The position numbers were made by a program, and so were the translations under genes. From Candidatus Eiseniibacteriota bacterium (GTDB taxonomy: Bacteria > Eisenbacteria > RBG-16-71-46 > SZUA-252): DNA of 46,610 bases. The DNA lies in the NCBI GenBank assembly GCA_005893165.1, contig VBOR01000026.1, positions 1 through 46,610 on the forward strand. Reading direction: 5' to 3'. Below are positions 27,252 through 34,484 of this stretch, piece by piece. Position 1 is the stretch's first letter, and the number at the start of each line of letters is the position of its first letter. Under the pieces are notes generated by a model. The model saw only the letters and a program-made list of their open reading frames with translations, made no database searches and had not been told where the DNA came from.

Positions 27252-28004
27252 GTGTCCGGTCATTCGAAGTGGAGCACCATCAAGCGCAAGAAGGGCGCTA
27301 CCGACGCCAAGCGCGGGAAGATCTTCACCAAGTACATCAAGGAGATCACGGTCGCGGCGCGCGCGGGGGGCGGAGATCCGGGTAGCAACCCGAGGCTCCG
27401 GACCGCCATCGCGGGGGCGAAATCGGTGAACATGCCCGCGGACAACATCGACCGCGCCATCAAGAAGGGCACGGGCGAGCTTCCGGGCGTGAGCTACGAG
27501 GAAGTGACGTACGAAGGATACGGACCGGGCGGGATCGCCATTCTGATCGACACGCTGACCGACAACCGGAACCGCACGACCGGCGAAGTCCGGCACATCC
27601 TCACCAAGGGGGGCGGGCGGATGGCGGAGGCGGGCAGCGTGCAGTGGATGTTCCACCAGAAAGGCGCGATCTCGGTCGCCAAGTCCGCGGCCGATGAGGA
27701 CACCCTGCTCGGACTCGTCCTGGATGCGGGGGCCGAGGACGCGAGCACCGACGATCCCGAGGTCTACGAGATCACCACGTCGCCCCATTCGTTCGAGGCC
27801 GTGAAAGTAGCGCTCCAGGCGAAGAATATCCCCACGCAGTCGGCAGAGCTGGCCAAGGTTCCGCAAACCACGATCGCGCTCAGCGAGAGGGACGCCGAGC
27901 AAGCCTTGAAGCTCATGGAGGCGCTCGAGGACAATGACGACGTCCAGCGGGTCTCGACCAATCTCGACATTCCGGACGAGATCCTCGCAAAGATCCAGGC
28001 CTAG
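27252..28004 (+). CDS. yebC: YebC/PmpR family transcription or translation regulator
   Basis: 250 residues, full length. The GTG start gives the family N-terminus SGHSKWSTIKRKKGATDAKRGKIFTK. Further hallmarks are GGDPGSNPRLRTAIAGAKSVNMPADNIDRAIKKG, YEGYGPGGIAILIDTLTDNRNRTTGEVRHILTK and the central GSVQWMFHQKG. YebC proteins bind DNA as regulators and, in recent work, help ribosomes at proline stretches. Its usual place just upstream of ruvC is kept here, which supports the call. Confidence 0.95.
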   Translation: MSGHSKWSTIKRKKGATDAKRGKIFTKYIKEITVAARAGGGDPGSNPRLRTAIAGAKSVNMPADNIDRAIKKGTGELPGVSYEEVTYEGYGPGGIAILIDTLTDNRNRTTGEVRHILTKGGGRMAEAGSVQWMFHQKGAISVAKSAADEDTLLGLVLDAGAEDASTDDPEVYEITTSPHSFEAVKVALQAKNIPTQSAELAKVPQTTIALSERDAEQALKLMEALEDNDDVQRVSTNLDIPDEILAKIQA

Positions 28005-28539
28005 CGTTTCCGGGCGGGCGGACGCGCGCGGCGCGGCCGGCTCGCTGATTCTCGGTATCGATCCCGGGAGCCGGGTCACAGGCTACGGATTCATCAGCCA
28101 CGAGCGCGGCGTTCCCCGGTGCGAGCGCTCCGGGGTCATCGCGACGCGTCCCCGCTTTTCCTTTCCCGACCGCCTGCTCCAGATCCACGACGCGCTGGAG
28201 TCGCTCCTCGACGAGATGCGCCCCGGCGAAGTGGCCGTGGAGACCGCCTTCGTGAGGAAGAGCGCCTTGGCCGCGCTCATGATCGGCCACGTGCGGGGCG
28301 TCGTGATCGTCGCCGCCCGGAAGAGCGGCGCCAAGGTGTACGAGTACACGGCGCCCGAGGTGAAGATGGCGGTGGTGCGGAACGGGAGCGCCCAGAAGGC
28401 TCAGGTCGAGTTCATGGTCCGGCGCCTCCTGCCCGGGCTCTCGAAGCTCCGGGAGGATGAGGCCGACGCGCTCGCGGTCGCGCTTTGCCATCTGCACCGC
28501 GGCACCATGCGCGCGCTGGGAATCGGGAGGCGCCCATGA
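27934..28539 (+). CDS. ruvC: Holliday junction endonuclease RuvC
   Basis: RuvC cuts Holliday junctions after branch migration by RuvAB. The conserved protein starts at LILGIDPGSRVTGYGFI with the first catalytic Asp, continues with PGEVAVETAFVRKSALAALMIGHVRGV (Glu) and closes with LREDEADALAVALCHLH (two acidic ligands). No ATG, GTG or TTG lies near that point. The only usual start in frame is ATG at 27934, 71 bases inside yebC, giving a 37-residue extension that looks like shadow translation. The alternative is CTG at 28045, which gives 164 residues, the normal RuvC length. I list the longer form because its start codon is standard; the true start is undecided. The stop overlaps ruvA in ATGA. 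Confidence 0.85.
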   Translation: MTTSSGSRPISTFRTRSSQRSRPSVSGRADARGAAGSLILGIDPGSRVTGYGFISHERGVPRCERSGVIATRPRFSFPDRLLQIHDALESLLDEMRPGEVAVETAFVRKSALAALMIGHVRGVVIVAARKSGAKVYEYTAPEVKMAVVRNGSAQKAQVEFMVRRLLPGLSKLREDEADALAVALCHLHRGTMRALGIGRRP

Positions 28540-29144
28540 TCGCGGCGGTTCGGGGGCCGCTGATCGCCAAGATGCCCACCGCCGCTCTGGTGCAGGTGGG
28601 CGGAATCACGCTGCGCCTTCATATCTCGGTCTCCTGCTTCGAGACCTTGCCCGCCGTGGGACGCGAGGTGCATCTCCCCACCTACCTTCACGTGCGCGAG
28701 GACGCGCTCCAGCTCTTCGGCTTCACCGACGAGGCGGAGCGAAGCCTCTTCGAGAACCTGATCTCGGTCTCGGGGATCGGGCCCCGCCTCGCCACCGGAA
28801 TCCTGAGCGGCGCGACCGCCGGGAGGGTCCGCGAGGGGATCGAGGCGGGGGACGCGGAGTTCCTCACCACGCTCCCGGGCGTGGGGAAGAAGCTGGCGCA
28901 GCGGCTCCTCGTCGAGCTGCGCGAGAAGTTCGCGCCAGGCTCCCTGACCAAGGTGCCCATATCGTCCGGCACGCCGGGAGCGCTCCAGATCGGGACCGGA
29001 GGGGACGCGACCTCGGCACTCGTCTCGCTGGGCTTCACGCGCCTGCAGGCGCAGAGCGCGGTGCAGGAGGCGCTCCAAGAGCTGGGCTCGCAGGCCACGG
29101 TCGAGGCGGTGATACGGAGAGCGCTGAGGCAGGGAGCGAAGTAG
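28536..29144 (+). CDS. ruvA: Holliday junction branch migration protein RuvA
   Basis: 202 residues, normal length. N-terminal OB domain ([31 protein letters not shown]), then two helix-hairpin-helix motifs ([16 protein letters not shown] and [20 protein letters not shown]), a flexible linker, and domain III ([23 protein letters not shown]) that contacts RuvB. It forms tetramers on four-way DNA junctions. ATG at 28536 overlaps the ruvC stop by four bases. Confidence 0.96.
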   Translation: MIAAVRGPLIAKMPTAALVQVGGITLRLHISVSCFETLPAVGREVHLPTYLHVREDALQLFGFTDEAERSLFENLISVSGIGPRLATGILSGATAGRVREGIEAGDAEFLTTLPGVGKKLAQRLLVELREKFAPGSLTKVPISSGTPGALQIGTGGDATSALVSLGFTRLQAQSAVQEALQELGSQATVEAVIRRALRQGAK

Positions 29145-29163
29145 TGGCGAGGGGGGTGCGGTA

Positions 29164-30216
29164 GTGGCGAAGGAACACGAACGGATCACCGACCCCGAGC
29201 CGGCCGGAAACGAGCGCGACCTCGACCGCACGCTCCGTCCGCAGTCGCTGGACGAGTTCGTGGGGCAGGAGTCGCTCCGCGAGCAGCTCCGGATCGCGGT
29301 GGAGGCGGCGCGAGGCCGCGGCGAAGCGCTGGATCATCTCCTCTTCCACGGCCCGCCGGGTCTCGGCAAGACGACCCTCGCCTCGATCATCGCGCATGAG
29401 ATGGGCGTCTCCATCGTCCAGACCTCGGGCCCCGTCCTCGAGCGAGCGGCGGACCTGGCGGGGCTTCTCACGAACCTGGAAGAGCGCGCCGTCCTCTTCA
29501 TCGACGAGATCCACCGCATGAATCCGGTCGTGGAGGAGTACCTCTACCCCGCCATCGAGGATTTCCGCCTCGACATCATGATCGACCGCGGGCCCAGCGC
29601 CCGCTCGGTGCGGATCGATCTGAAGCGTTTCACCCTCATCGGCGCGACCACGCGCACCGGGCTCCTGAGCGCGCCCCTGCGGGGACGCTTCGGGATGACG
29701 GCGCGGCTCGATTACTATTCGGACGCAGAGCTGGGCCGGATCATCACGCGGTCCGCGAAGCTCCTCGGGGTGCCCATCGACTCGGGCGGCGCGAAGGAGC
29801 TGGCCTCGCGCTCGCGGGGGACGCCCCGCGTGGGGAATCGCCTGCTGCGCCGCGTGCGGGACTTCGCGGAGACCCGCGCCGAGGGGAAGATCACCGCGAA
29901 GGTGGCAAACGACGCGCTCAAGCTCCTCGAGGTGGACGAGCGCGGGCTGGACGACATGGACCGCCGTATGCTCGAGGCGATCGTGGTCAAGTACGCGGGC
30001 GGGCCGGTCGGGCTCTCCACCATCGCGGTCGTGGTGGGGGAGGAGCCGGACACGCTGGAGGACGTCTACGAGCCCTACCTCATCCAGGAGGGTTTCCTGA
30101 AGCGCACGGCCCGCGGCCGGGAAGCCACCGACCTCGCCTTCACGCACCTGGGTCTCCCGCCGCCCAAGCGCGTCGTGGCGGCGGATCCCGAATCGCCGCA
30201 GAGCAACCTCTTCTAG
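29164..30216 (+). CDS. ruvB: Holliday junction branch migration ATPase RuvB
   Basis: 350 residues, normal length. N-terminal [16 protein letters not shown], Walker [14 protein letters not shown], Walker [13 protein letters not shown], sensor 1 [20 protein letters not shown] with the arginine finger, sensor 2 [19 protein letters not shown], and the winged-helix tail [23 protein letters not shown] start at 29164, 19 bases after ruvA. Confidence 0.97.
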   Translation: MAKEHERITDPEPAGNERDLDRTLRPQSLDEFVGQESLREQLRIAVEAARGRGEALDHLLFHGPPGLGKTTLASIIAHEMGVSIVQTSGPVLERAADLAGLLTNLEERAVLFIDEIHRMNPVVEEYLYPAIEDFRLDIMIDRGPSARSVRIDLKRFTLIGATTRTGLLSAPLRGRFGMTARLDYYSDAELGRIITRSAKLLGVPIDSGGAKELASRSRGTPRVGNRLLRRVRDFAETRAEGKITAKVANDALKLLEVDERGLDDMDRRMLEAIVVKYAGGPVGLSTIAVVVGEEPDTLEDVYEPYLIQEGFLKRTARGREATDLAFTHLGLPPPKRVVAADPESPQSNLF

Positions 30217-30224
30217 GATCCACG

Positions 30225-31189
30225 CTGCGCCAGGAACGTAGTCTCCGCACATCCGATTTTCATTTCGACCTTCCCAAGGACAGGATCGCGCAGCATCCGG
30301 CGCCCGAGCGGGACGGCTCGCGATTGATGACGCTGGATCGCGCCGCGGGCGCGGTCACGCACCATCGCTTCCATGAGCTGCCTGCGCTGCTCCGGCCCGG
30401 CGACCTTCTCGTGGCCAACGACACCCGGGTGCTGCCGGCGCGGCTGTTCGCGATGGTTTCCGGGAAGGGTGGGGCTGAGAGCGGCGGTTCGAAGCCTCGT
30501 GAAGTCGAGGTCCTTCTCCTGCGCCGCGAGCCTTCGGCGGCCAAGGAGCAGATCTGGTCCGCGCTCGCGAAGCCGGCAAAGGCGCTCAAGCCCGGCGTCC
30601 GGCTCTCCTTCGTGGATCCGGGCTTCCAGGGAGAGGTGCTGGGATGGGGAGATCGAGGCGTGCGCCATATCGCCTTCCGCCCGGCCGGAGCTACGGCCGG
30701 GGCGTCCTCGGGTGAGGCGCCACCTTTCGAAGCCTGGCTCTCGCGCGTGGGGCACGTTCCCCTTCCGCCCTACATCGAGCGCCCAGACGAGCCCGAGGAC
30801 CGCGAGCGCTACCAGACGGTCTTCGCGCGCGATTCCGGGTCGGTCGCGGCACACCGCCCGAAACCGCCGCTGCCCTCGAGCGCACCCACGCGCGTGGCGG
30901 CGGGCGCGTGATCGCGGTGGGCACGACCTCGGTTCGCGCGCTCGAGTCCTGGGCGCGGGACGGAGAGCCCCAAGACGGTGCGTGGCGCGACACGTCGCTC
31001 TTCGTCCTGCCTGGCTTCGAGTTTCGCATCGTGAGCGGCATGGTCACCAACTTCCATCTCCCGCGCTCCAGCCTCCTCATGCTGGTGAGCGCCCTCGCAG
31101 GACGCGAGAGAGTCCTCGACGCGTACCGGGTCGCCGTCGCGGAGGGCTACCGCTTCTACTCCTATGGAGATGCCATGCTGATTACGTGA
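30225..31189 (+). pseudogene. queA: Broken tRNA ribosyltransferase-isomerase gene queA
   Basis: QueA transfers ribosyl from SAM to 7-aminomethyl-deazaguanine in tRNA (queuosine pathway). Conserved pieces are TSDFHFDLPKDRIAQHPAPERDGSR, DLPxLLRPGDLLVANDTRVLPARLF-like sequence and [31 protein letters not shown], all in one frame to about 30850. The expected PTAGLHFT active-site block, the HVGxGTF segment and the MHxE region (about 75-80 residues) are missing. The protein resumes in a different frame with [18 protein letters not shown] and [15 protein letters not shown] and ends normally ([11 protein letters not shown]). The N-terminal part also lacks any ATG, GTG or TTG before the conserved region; CTG at 30225 is the best start. 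The gene cannot make a working enzyme as written. Sited directly after ruvB, where queA is often found. Confidence 0.75.
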
Positions 31190-31364
31190 GCGGGCCGAAG
31201 ACTCAGTACAAGTGGCTGATTTCGTTCTGCACGATGCCTCGCATTTCGCTCAAGTTTTCGCCGGACCTGCCGAAGATGGCGCCTCTCCTTCCGCCCCAAA
31301 AAATCAGCCTCAACTAGACCTCGCACCGCGACTTACGTAGCCCCGCTCCACAACACCGCGACAC

Positions 31365-31379
31365 AGGCACGAGCGTTGC
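31365..31379 (+). promoter_or_regulatory. Sigma-54 (-24/-12) promoter of the small gene/fliN-like/fliO unit
   Basis: AGGCACGAGCGTTGC: GG (31366-31367) and GC (31378-31379) are separated by 10 bases, and GGCACG-N4-TTGC is a near-consensus match. The predicted start is about 31391. The 31190-31472 gap otherwise shows no gene; it is the remainder of the broken queA surroundings plus this promoter. Confidence 0.75.
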
Positions 31380-31472
31380 CTTTTGCGTAAGGCGAAGGCG
31401 CCCCGCGCCATGGTCTCCGAAGGCGCGGCGCACGTGGGGATGCTGTGGTGAGGACATCCAAAGGAGGCCGCC

Positions 31473-31628
31473 ATGTCGCGTTCCAGGCAGAGACGCAAGC
31501 ACCCCGAGAAGAATCGCCAGCAGGCCGCTCCGCGCGATGCGCGGCTCATGGAAGAGATCAAGAACCGCCGTTATCTCGCCTTTGTCCGCGCCATCGTGAA
31601 CGGGTTTGCCGCCCGCTCCGCGCGCTAG
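31473..31628 (+). CDS. Small basic protein of 51 residues, unknown function
   Basis: ATG at 31473 preceded by AAAGGAGG (31460-31467), one of the strongest ribosome sites in the window, at five-base spacing. The product starts MSRSRQRRKHPEKNRQQAAP and ends in a possible helix RRYLAFVRAIVNGFAARSAR. It is very basic. It lies about 80 bases behind a sigma-54 promoter and five bases before the next gene, so it is the first gene of that unit. I recognise no family; a small flagellar or regulatory protein is possible. Confidence 0.6.
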   Translation: MSRSRQRRKHPEKNRQQAAPRDARLMEEIKNRRYLAFVRAIVNGFAARSAR

Positions 31629-31632
31629 GGCC

Positions 31633-31893
31633 ATGTCGCGAGTTCTGACGAGAGAAGAGATCGAGGCGCTCCTCGCGAGCGGGCCCATCGTGTCCGACCC
31701 CACGGAGCGCATCCGGATCGGTGACGCCGTCGAAGTCACCATCGATGGAAAAACAGTGGCGTATGGACACCTCGTTTCCGAGGGCGGACGTCTCACGGTC
31801 CGGATCCATTCGCTCGGCAAGGCCGGCCAGCGAGCCGGCGAAGGAGCCGCGGGCGCGGCGGGCGGTACGGAAGCCGCCGAGGAGCTGATTTGA
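31633..31893 (+). CDS. Small FliM/FliN-like flagellar switch protein
   Basis: 86 residues. The N-terminus VLTREEIEALLAS resembles the CheY-binding peptide of FliM/FliN (LSQEEIDALL). Residues about 25-58 (RIRIGDAVEVTIDGKTVAYGHLVSEGGRLTVRIHSL) resemble the last half of the SpoA/FliN surface domain (GEPVDLxVNGxxIARGEVV ... VRI). A Gly/Ala-rich tail ends the protein. It is shorter than a usual FliN domain, so it may be a reduced FliN-like protein. Its stop overlaps the fliO-like start (TGATG), and fliN-fliO order is normal in flagellar operons. Confidence 0.6.
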   Translation: MSRVLTREEIEALLASGPIVSDPTERIRIGDAVEVTIDGKTVAYGHLVSEGGRLTVRIHSLGKAGQRAGEGAAGAAGGTEAAEELI

Positions 31894-32297
31894 TGAATGC
31901 CTCGTTCGTCTATGCGATCGCGGGAATGGCCGCCGTGTGCACGCTCTTCGGAGCGGTCCGGCTCTTCGGCAGGGGCCCCGGCGATACCACCACCGCGATC
32001 GTGCACCGCGGATCGGAGGGCGTCGAGCTTCCGGTTCCGCCCGGCCGTGAACCGGAAGAGGAGTCGCCCATCGAAATCGTGAGCCGCAAGCGGTTCGGTT
32101 TCGGCGGAGCGCTGGTGCTCGTCCGTTTCGAAGGTCGCCGCATCCTGCTCGGCGTGACGCGCGGGCAATGGACGGCGCTCGCCGACCTCGGACGCACCGC
32201 GGAGCAGAAGCATCTGGACACGCTTTCGGCGATCGACGCGGAGCTGAATCGCGCGCTCCACGCGGACCGGATGCGCAGAGGACGGAAGGGCTCGTAG
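31893..32297 (+). CDS. fliO: FliO-like flagellar biosynthesis protein
   Basis: 134 residues from ATG at 31893 (a TTG one codon earlier is also in frame). One N-terminal membrane helix (FVYAIAGMAAVCTLFGAVRLF), an acidic linker, and a small cytoplasmic beta domain IEIVSRKRFGFGGALVLVRFEGRRILLGVTRGQWTALADL, which follows the FliO pattern of a VxxRxxxGxxxxLxLVxxxGRRxLLGVT. FliO helps assemble the FliPQR export gate. No fliP, fliQ or fliR gene follows. Confidence 0.7.
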   Translation: MNASFVYAIAGMAAVCTLFGAVRLFGRGPGDTTTAIVHRGSEGVELPVPPGREPEEESPIEIVSRKRFGFGGALVLVRFEGRRILLGVTRGQWTALADLGRTAEQKHLDTLSAIDAELNRALHADRMRRGRKGS

Positions 32298-32312
32298 CGA
32301 AGGCTGTGCGAT

Positions 32313-32335
32313 CCATCCGGTTCGGGGCCGGATGG
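32313..32335 (+). repeat. Inverted repeat between fliO and the second sigma-54 promoter
   Basis: CCATCCGG, 7-base loop, CCGGATGG: a perfect 8-bp stem 16 bases after the fliO stop and about 135 bp before the predicted flhG start. No T-run. It could end transcription with Rho, or be the enhancer for the sigma-54 promoter. Confidence 0.4.
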
Positions 32336-32432
32336 AATCTGGGCGGTTCAGTTGAGTCAGCGCCCCGGTTCTAGCCGCGGCGCGGCACACGGAAACGCAG
32401 TCAATCCGAGTGAAATCAGCGGTTTAACTCCA

Positions 32433-32447
32433 CGGCACACCGATTGC
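32433..32447 (+). promoter_or_regulatory. Sigma-54 (-24/-12) promoter of the flhG-fliA unit
   Basis: CGGCACACCGATTGC followed by AAAA: GG (32434-32435), GC (32446-32447), ten bases apart. GGCAC and TTGCA are near consensus. Predicted start about 32459, which excludes the in-frame TTG at 32444 and nearly excludes ATG at 32462 as starts of flhG. Confidence 0.78.
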
Positions 32448-32491
32448 AAAACAGGACGGTTATGCCACGCGAACCCGGGGATCTGAGACTC

Positions 32492-33439
32492 ATGACGAGC
32501 ACGAAGACGGGCGTCGTCTCGAAGCGCCGCGTACGTGAACGCGGCGCCAAAGGCGGACGCGGGCAGAAGACGTCCCGCGCCACGCTCGCGCGACGTCATA
32601 CCGAAGCCCCTCCCGAGTCGCGCCCGCGCCGCAAGGTGATCGCGGTGACGAGCGGGAAGGGAGGCGTGGGCAAGACGAACATCGTGACGAACCTCGCGAT
32701 CGCGCTCGCGAGACAGGGAACGCGCGTGCTGGTGCTGGACGGCGATCTCGGGCTCGCGAACGTGGACCTCCTGCTCGGCATCTCGCCCCAGTACGACCTC
32801 CAGGACGCGATCCTGGGGGACCGCCGCATCGAGGACATCGTGCTCGAGGGGCCCGAGGGGATCCGCGTCGTGCCCGCGAGCAGCGGCGTGGAGGAGCTGG
32901 CGAACCTGGACGAGTACCGGACCGAGTGCCTCCTTCGCTCGCTCGCGAGCGTGGAGGCCGATACCGACCTCATCCTGATCGACGCGCCCTCCGGAATCGG
33001 CTCGCACGCGGTCTCCCTCTCGCAGGCCGCGGACGAGATCATCGTCGTGACCACGCCCGAGCCGACCGCCTTCTCCGACGCCTACGCCATGATCAAGGTG
33101 CTCTCCCAGCGCCCGCTCCGGTGCACGCCGGCGCTTCTCGTGAACCAGGCCAATTCCGAAAACGAAGCCAGCGAGGTCGCGCGCCGCGTGCAGTCCGTGG
33201 CGAAGCGCTTCCTCAATCTCGAGGTTCCCTACTGGGGCTTCGTCCTCGCGGACGAGTCGGTGCCCAAGTCGGTGATCCGCCAGGAGCCCTTCCTCACGAC
33301 CTACCCGTATTCGCCCGCCTCGAGCTGCATCCTCCGGCTCGCGCGCCGCGTCCTGGGCCAGGGTCCGGAGAAGAAGGGGGATCCGGGGCCCGGGCCCTAC
33401 CGGCTCGTCACGCCGGACACGATCCCGGAGGGGGTCTAG
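32492..33439 (+). CDS. flhG: MinD-type ATPase FlhG (YlxH), flagellar number/placement regulator
   Basis: 315 residues. A basic N-terminal stretch of about 45 residues precedes a MinD/ParA ATPase: deviant Walker A VTSGKGGVGKTNIVTNLA, switch I DGDLGLANVDLLLG, Walker B LILIDAPSGIG, and the typical FlhG end FLTTYPYSPASSCILRLARR. FlhG controls the FlhF GTPase and in several bacteria restrains the flagellar sigma-54 regulator. The start was set at 32492 because earlier in-frame starts overlap the sigma-54 promoter or its start point. flhF, the usual upstream partner, is absent here. Confidence 0.88.
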   Translation: MTSTKTGVVSKRRVRERGAKGGRGQKTSRATLARRHTEAPPESRPRRKVIAVTSGKGGVGKTNIVTNLAIALARQGTRVLVLDGDLGLANVDLLLGISPQYDLQDAILGDRRIEDIVLEGPEGIRVVPASSGVEELANLDEYRTECLLRSLASVEADTDLILIDAPSGIGSHAVSLSQAADEIIVVTTPEPTAFSDAYAMIKVLSQRPLRCTPALLVNQANSENEASEVARRVQSVAKRFLNLEVPYWGFVLADESVPKSVIRQEPFLTTYPYSPASSCILRLARRVLGQGPEKKGDPGPGPYRLVTPDTIPEGV

Positions 33440-33442
33440 GGC

Positions 33443-33688
33443 ATGCGCTCCTTGATCTCCACCTGGACCGCCGTCCTGGCCGTGCTCGTCACGGTGATCG
33501 TGGCCGCGCTCGACACCGCGGGCCATACCCGGGGTCCCCTCGTGGCGCTTCGCGCGGGAATCGCGTGCGTCGTGATCGTTTTCGTAGGAAGGCTTGCCGG
33601 ATTCGTTCTCATGCGCACGGCGCTGCGGCGTCATTACGAGCAGCGGCAGACGTCCCAGGTCCAGTCCAGACCGCGGTCGCAACGCTAG
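33443..33688 (+). CDS. Small two-helix membrane protein, unknown
   Basis: 81 residues. Two hydrophobic helices (TWTAVLAVLVTVIVAAL and GIACVVIVFVGRLAGFVLM) with a short loop between them and a basic Gln/Arg-rich tail (RRHYEQRQTSQVQSRPRSQR). Four bases after flhG and 18 before fliA, so part of the flagellar unit. I do not recognise a family. Confidence 0.6.
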   Translation: MRSLISTWTAVLAVLVTVIVAALDTAGHTRGPLVALRAGIACVVIVFVGRLAGFVLMRTALRRHYEQRQTSQVQSRPRSQR

Positions 33689-33706
33689 GGTCGGAGGCCC
33701 ACCACC

Positions 33707-34480
33707 ATGTCGTCCAGCTCCTCGGTGTTGCACCGGCTGCAGAGTCAGACTCCGCGGTCGAAGAACCGCAAGCAGCGGAAGAAGGAGGCGGCGCTCAGCA
33801 AGTACGCGCCGCTCGTGAAATACGTCGTGGACCGCCTCGCGCTCCATCTCCCCAAGTCGGTGGAGCGGGACGACCTCGTCTCCGCCGCCATCATCGGGCT
33901 CTTCGACGCGCTCGAGAAATACGACTCCTCCAAGGGGACCAAGTTCGAGACCTACGCCATCTGGCGGATCCGAGGCGCGATCCTGGACGAGCTCCGCTCC
34001 CTCGACTGGGCGTCGCGATCGATCCGCCGGAAGGCGCGGAACGTCGAGGAGGTTGCCCGCGACCTGGGCCAGCGCCTGGGACGCGCCGCGACGGAGGAAG
34101 AGGTGGCCGACGCCCTGAACCTGAGCCCCACCGAGCTCTCGCGCCTGATGGACGAGGTCCACGGGACGGCACTCCTCTCCCTCTCCAAGTCGGTGACGGG
34201 CGACGAGGACCAGGACTTCATCCAGCTCGAAGACATCGTGGACGACCCCGCGCACAAGGACGCTCTGGAGATCATGGAGACCGAGGAATCGCGCGAGGTC
34301 CTGCTCGAGACGATCGATCACCTGCCCGAGCAGCAGCGGCTCGTGGTGGCGCTCTACTACTACGAAGAGATGACGCTGAAGGAGATCGGGGAAGCGCTCC
34401 ACATCTCGGAGTCGCGCGTGTCCCAGATCCACACGCGCGCGGTGAAGACTCTGAAAGCGCGGCTCGGCAGGGTGCTCTAG
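33707..34480 (+). CDS. fliA: RNA polymerase sigma factor FliA (sigma-28)
   Basis: 257 residues. Region 2 reads APLVKYVVDRLALHLPKSVERDDLVSAAIIGLFDALEKYDSSKGTKFETYAIWRIRGAILDELRSLDW, region 3 follows (RNVEEVARDLGQRLGRAATEEEVADAL), and region 4 is HLPEQQRLVVALYYYEEMTLKEIGEALHISESRVSQIHTRAVKTLK. The DxxSAAxIGLxDA and RIRGAILDELR segments are specific to FliA/WhiG-type sigmas. It directs late flagellar genes. A GGAGG-like site (GGAGGCCC) precedes the ATG. flhG-x-fliA order is typical of flagellar operons. Confidence 0.93.
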   Translation: MSSSSSVLHRLQSQTPRSKNRKQRKKEAALSKYAPLVKYVVDRLALHLPKSVERDDLVSAAIIGLFDALEKYDSSKGTKFETYAIWRIRGAILDELRSLDWASRSIRRKARNVEEVARDLGQRLGRAATEEEVADALNLSPTELSRLMDEVHGTALLSLSKSVTGDEDQDFIQLEDIVDDPAHKDALEIMETEESREVLLETIDHLPEQQRLVVALYYYEEMTLKEIGEALHISESRVSQIHTRAVKTLKARLGRVL

Positions 34481-34484
34481 GGCG

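Noticed and set aside
30486-30496. tRNA T-loop-like GGTTCGAAGCC
   Set aside because: Lies within the conserved coding part of queA and lacks any acceptor or anticodon stem around it.
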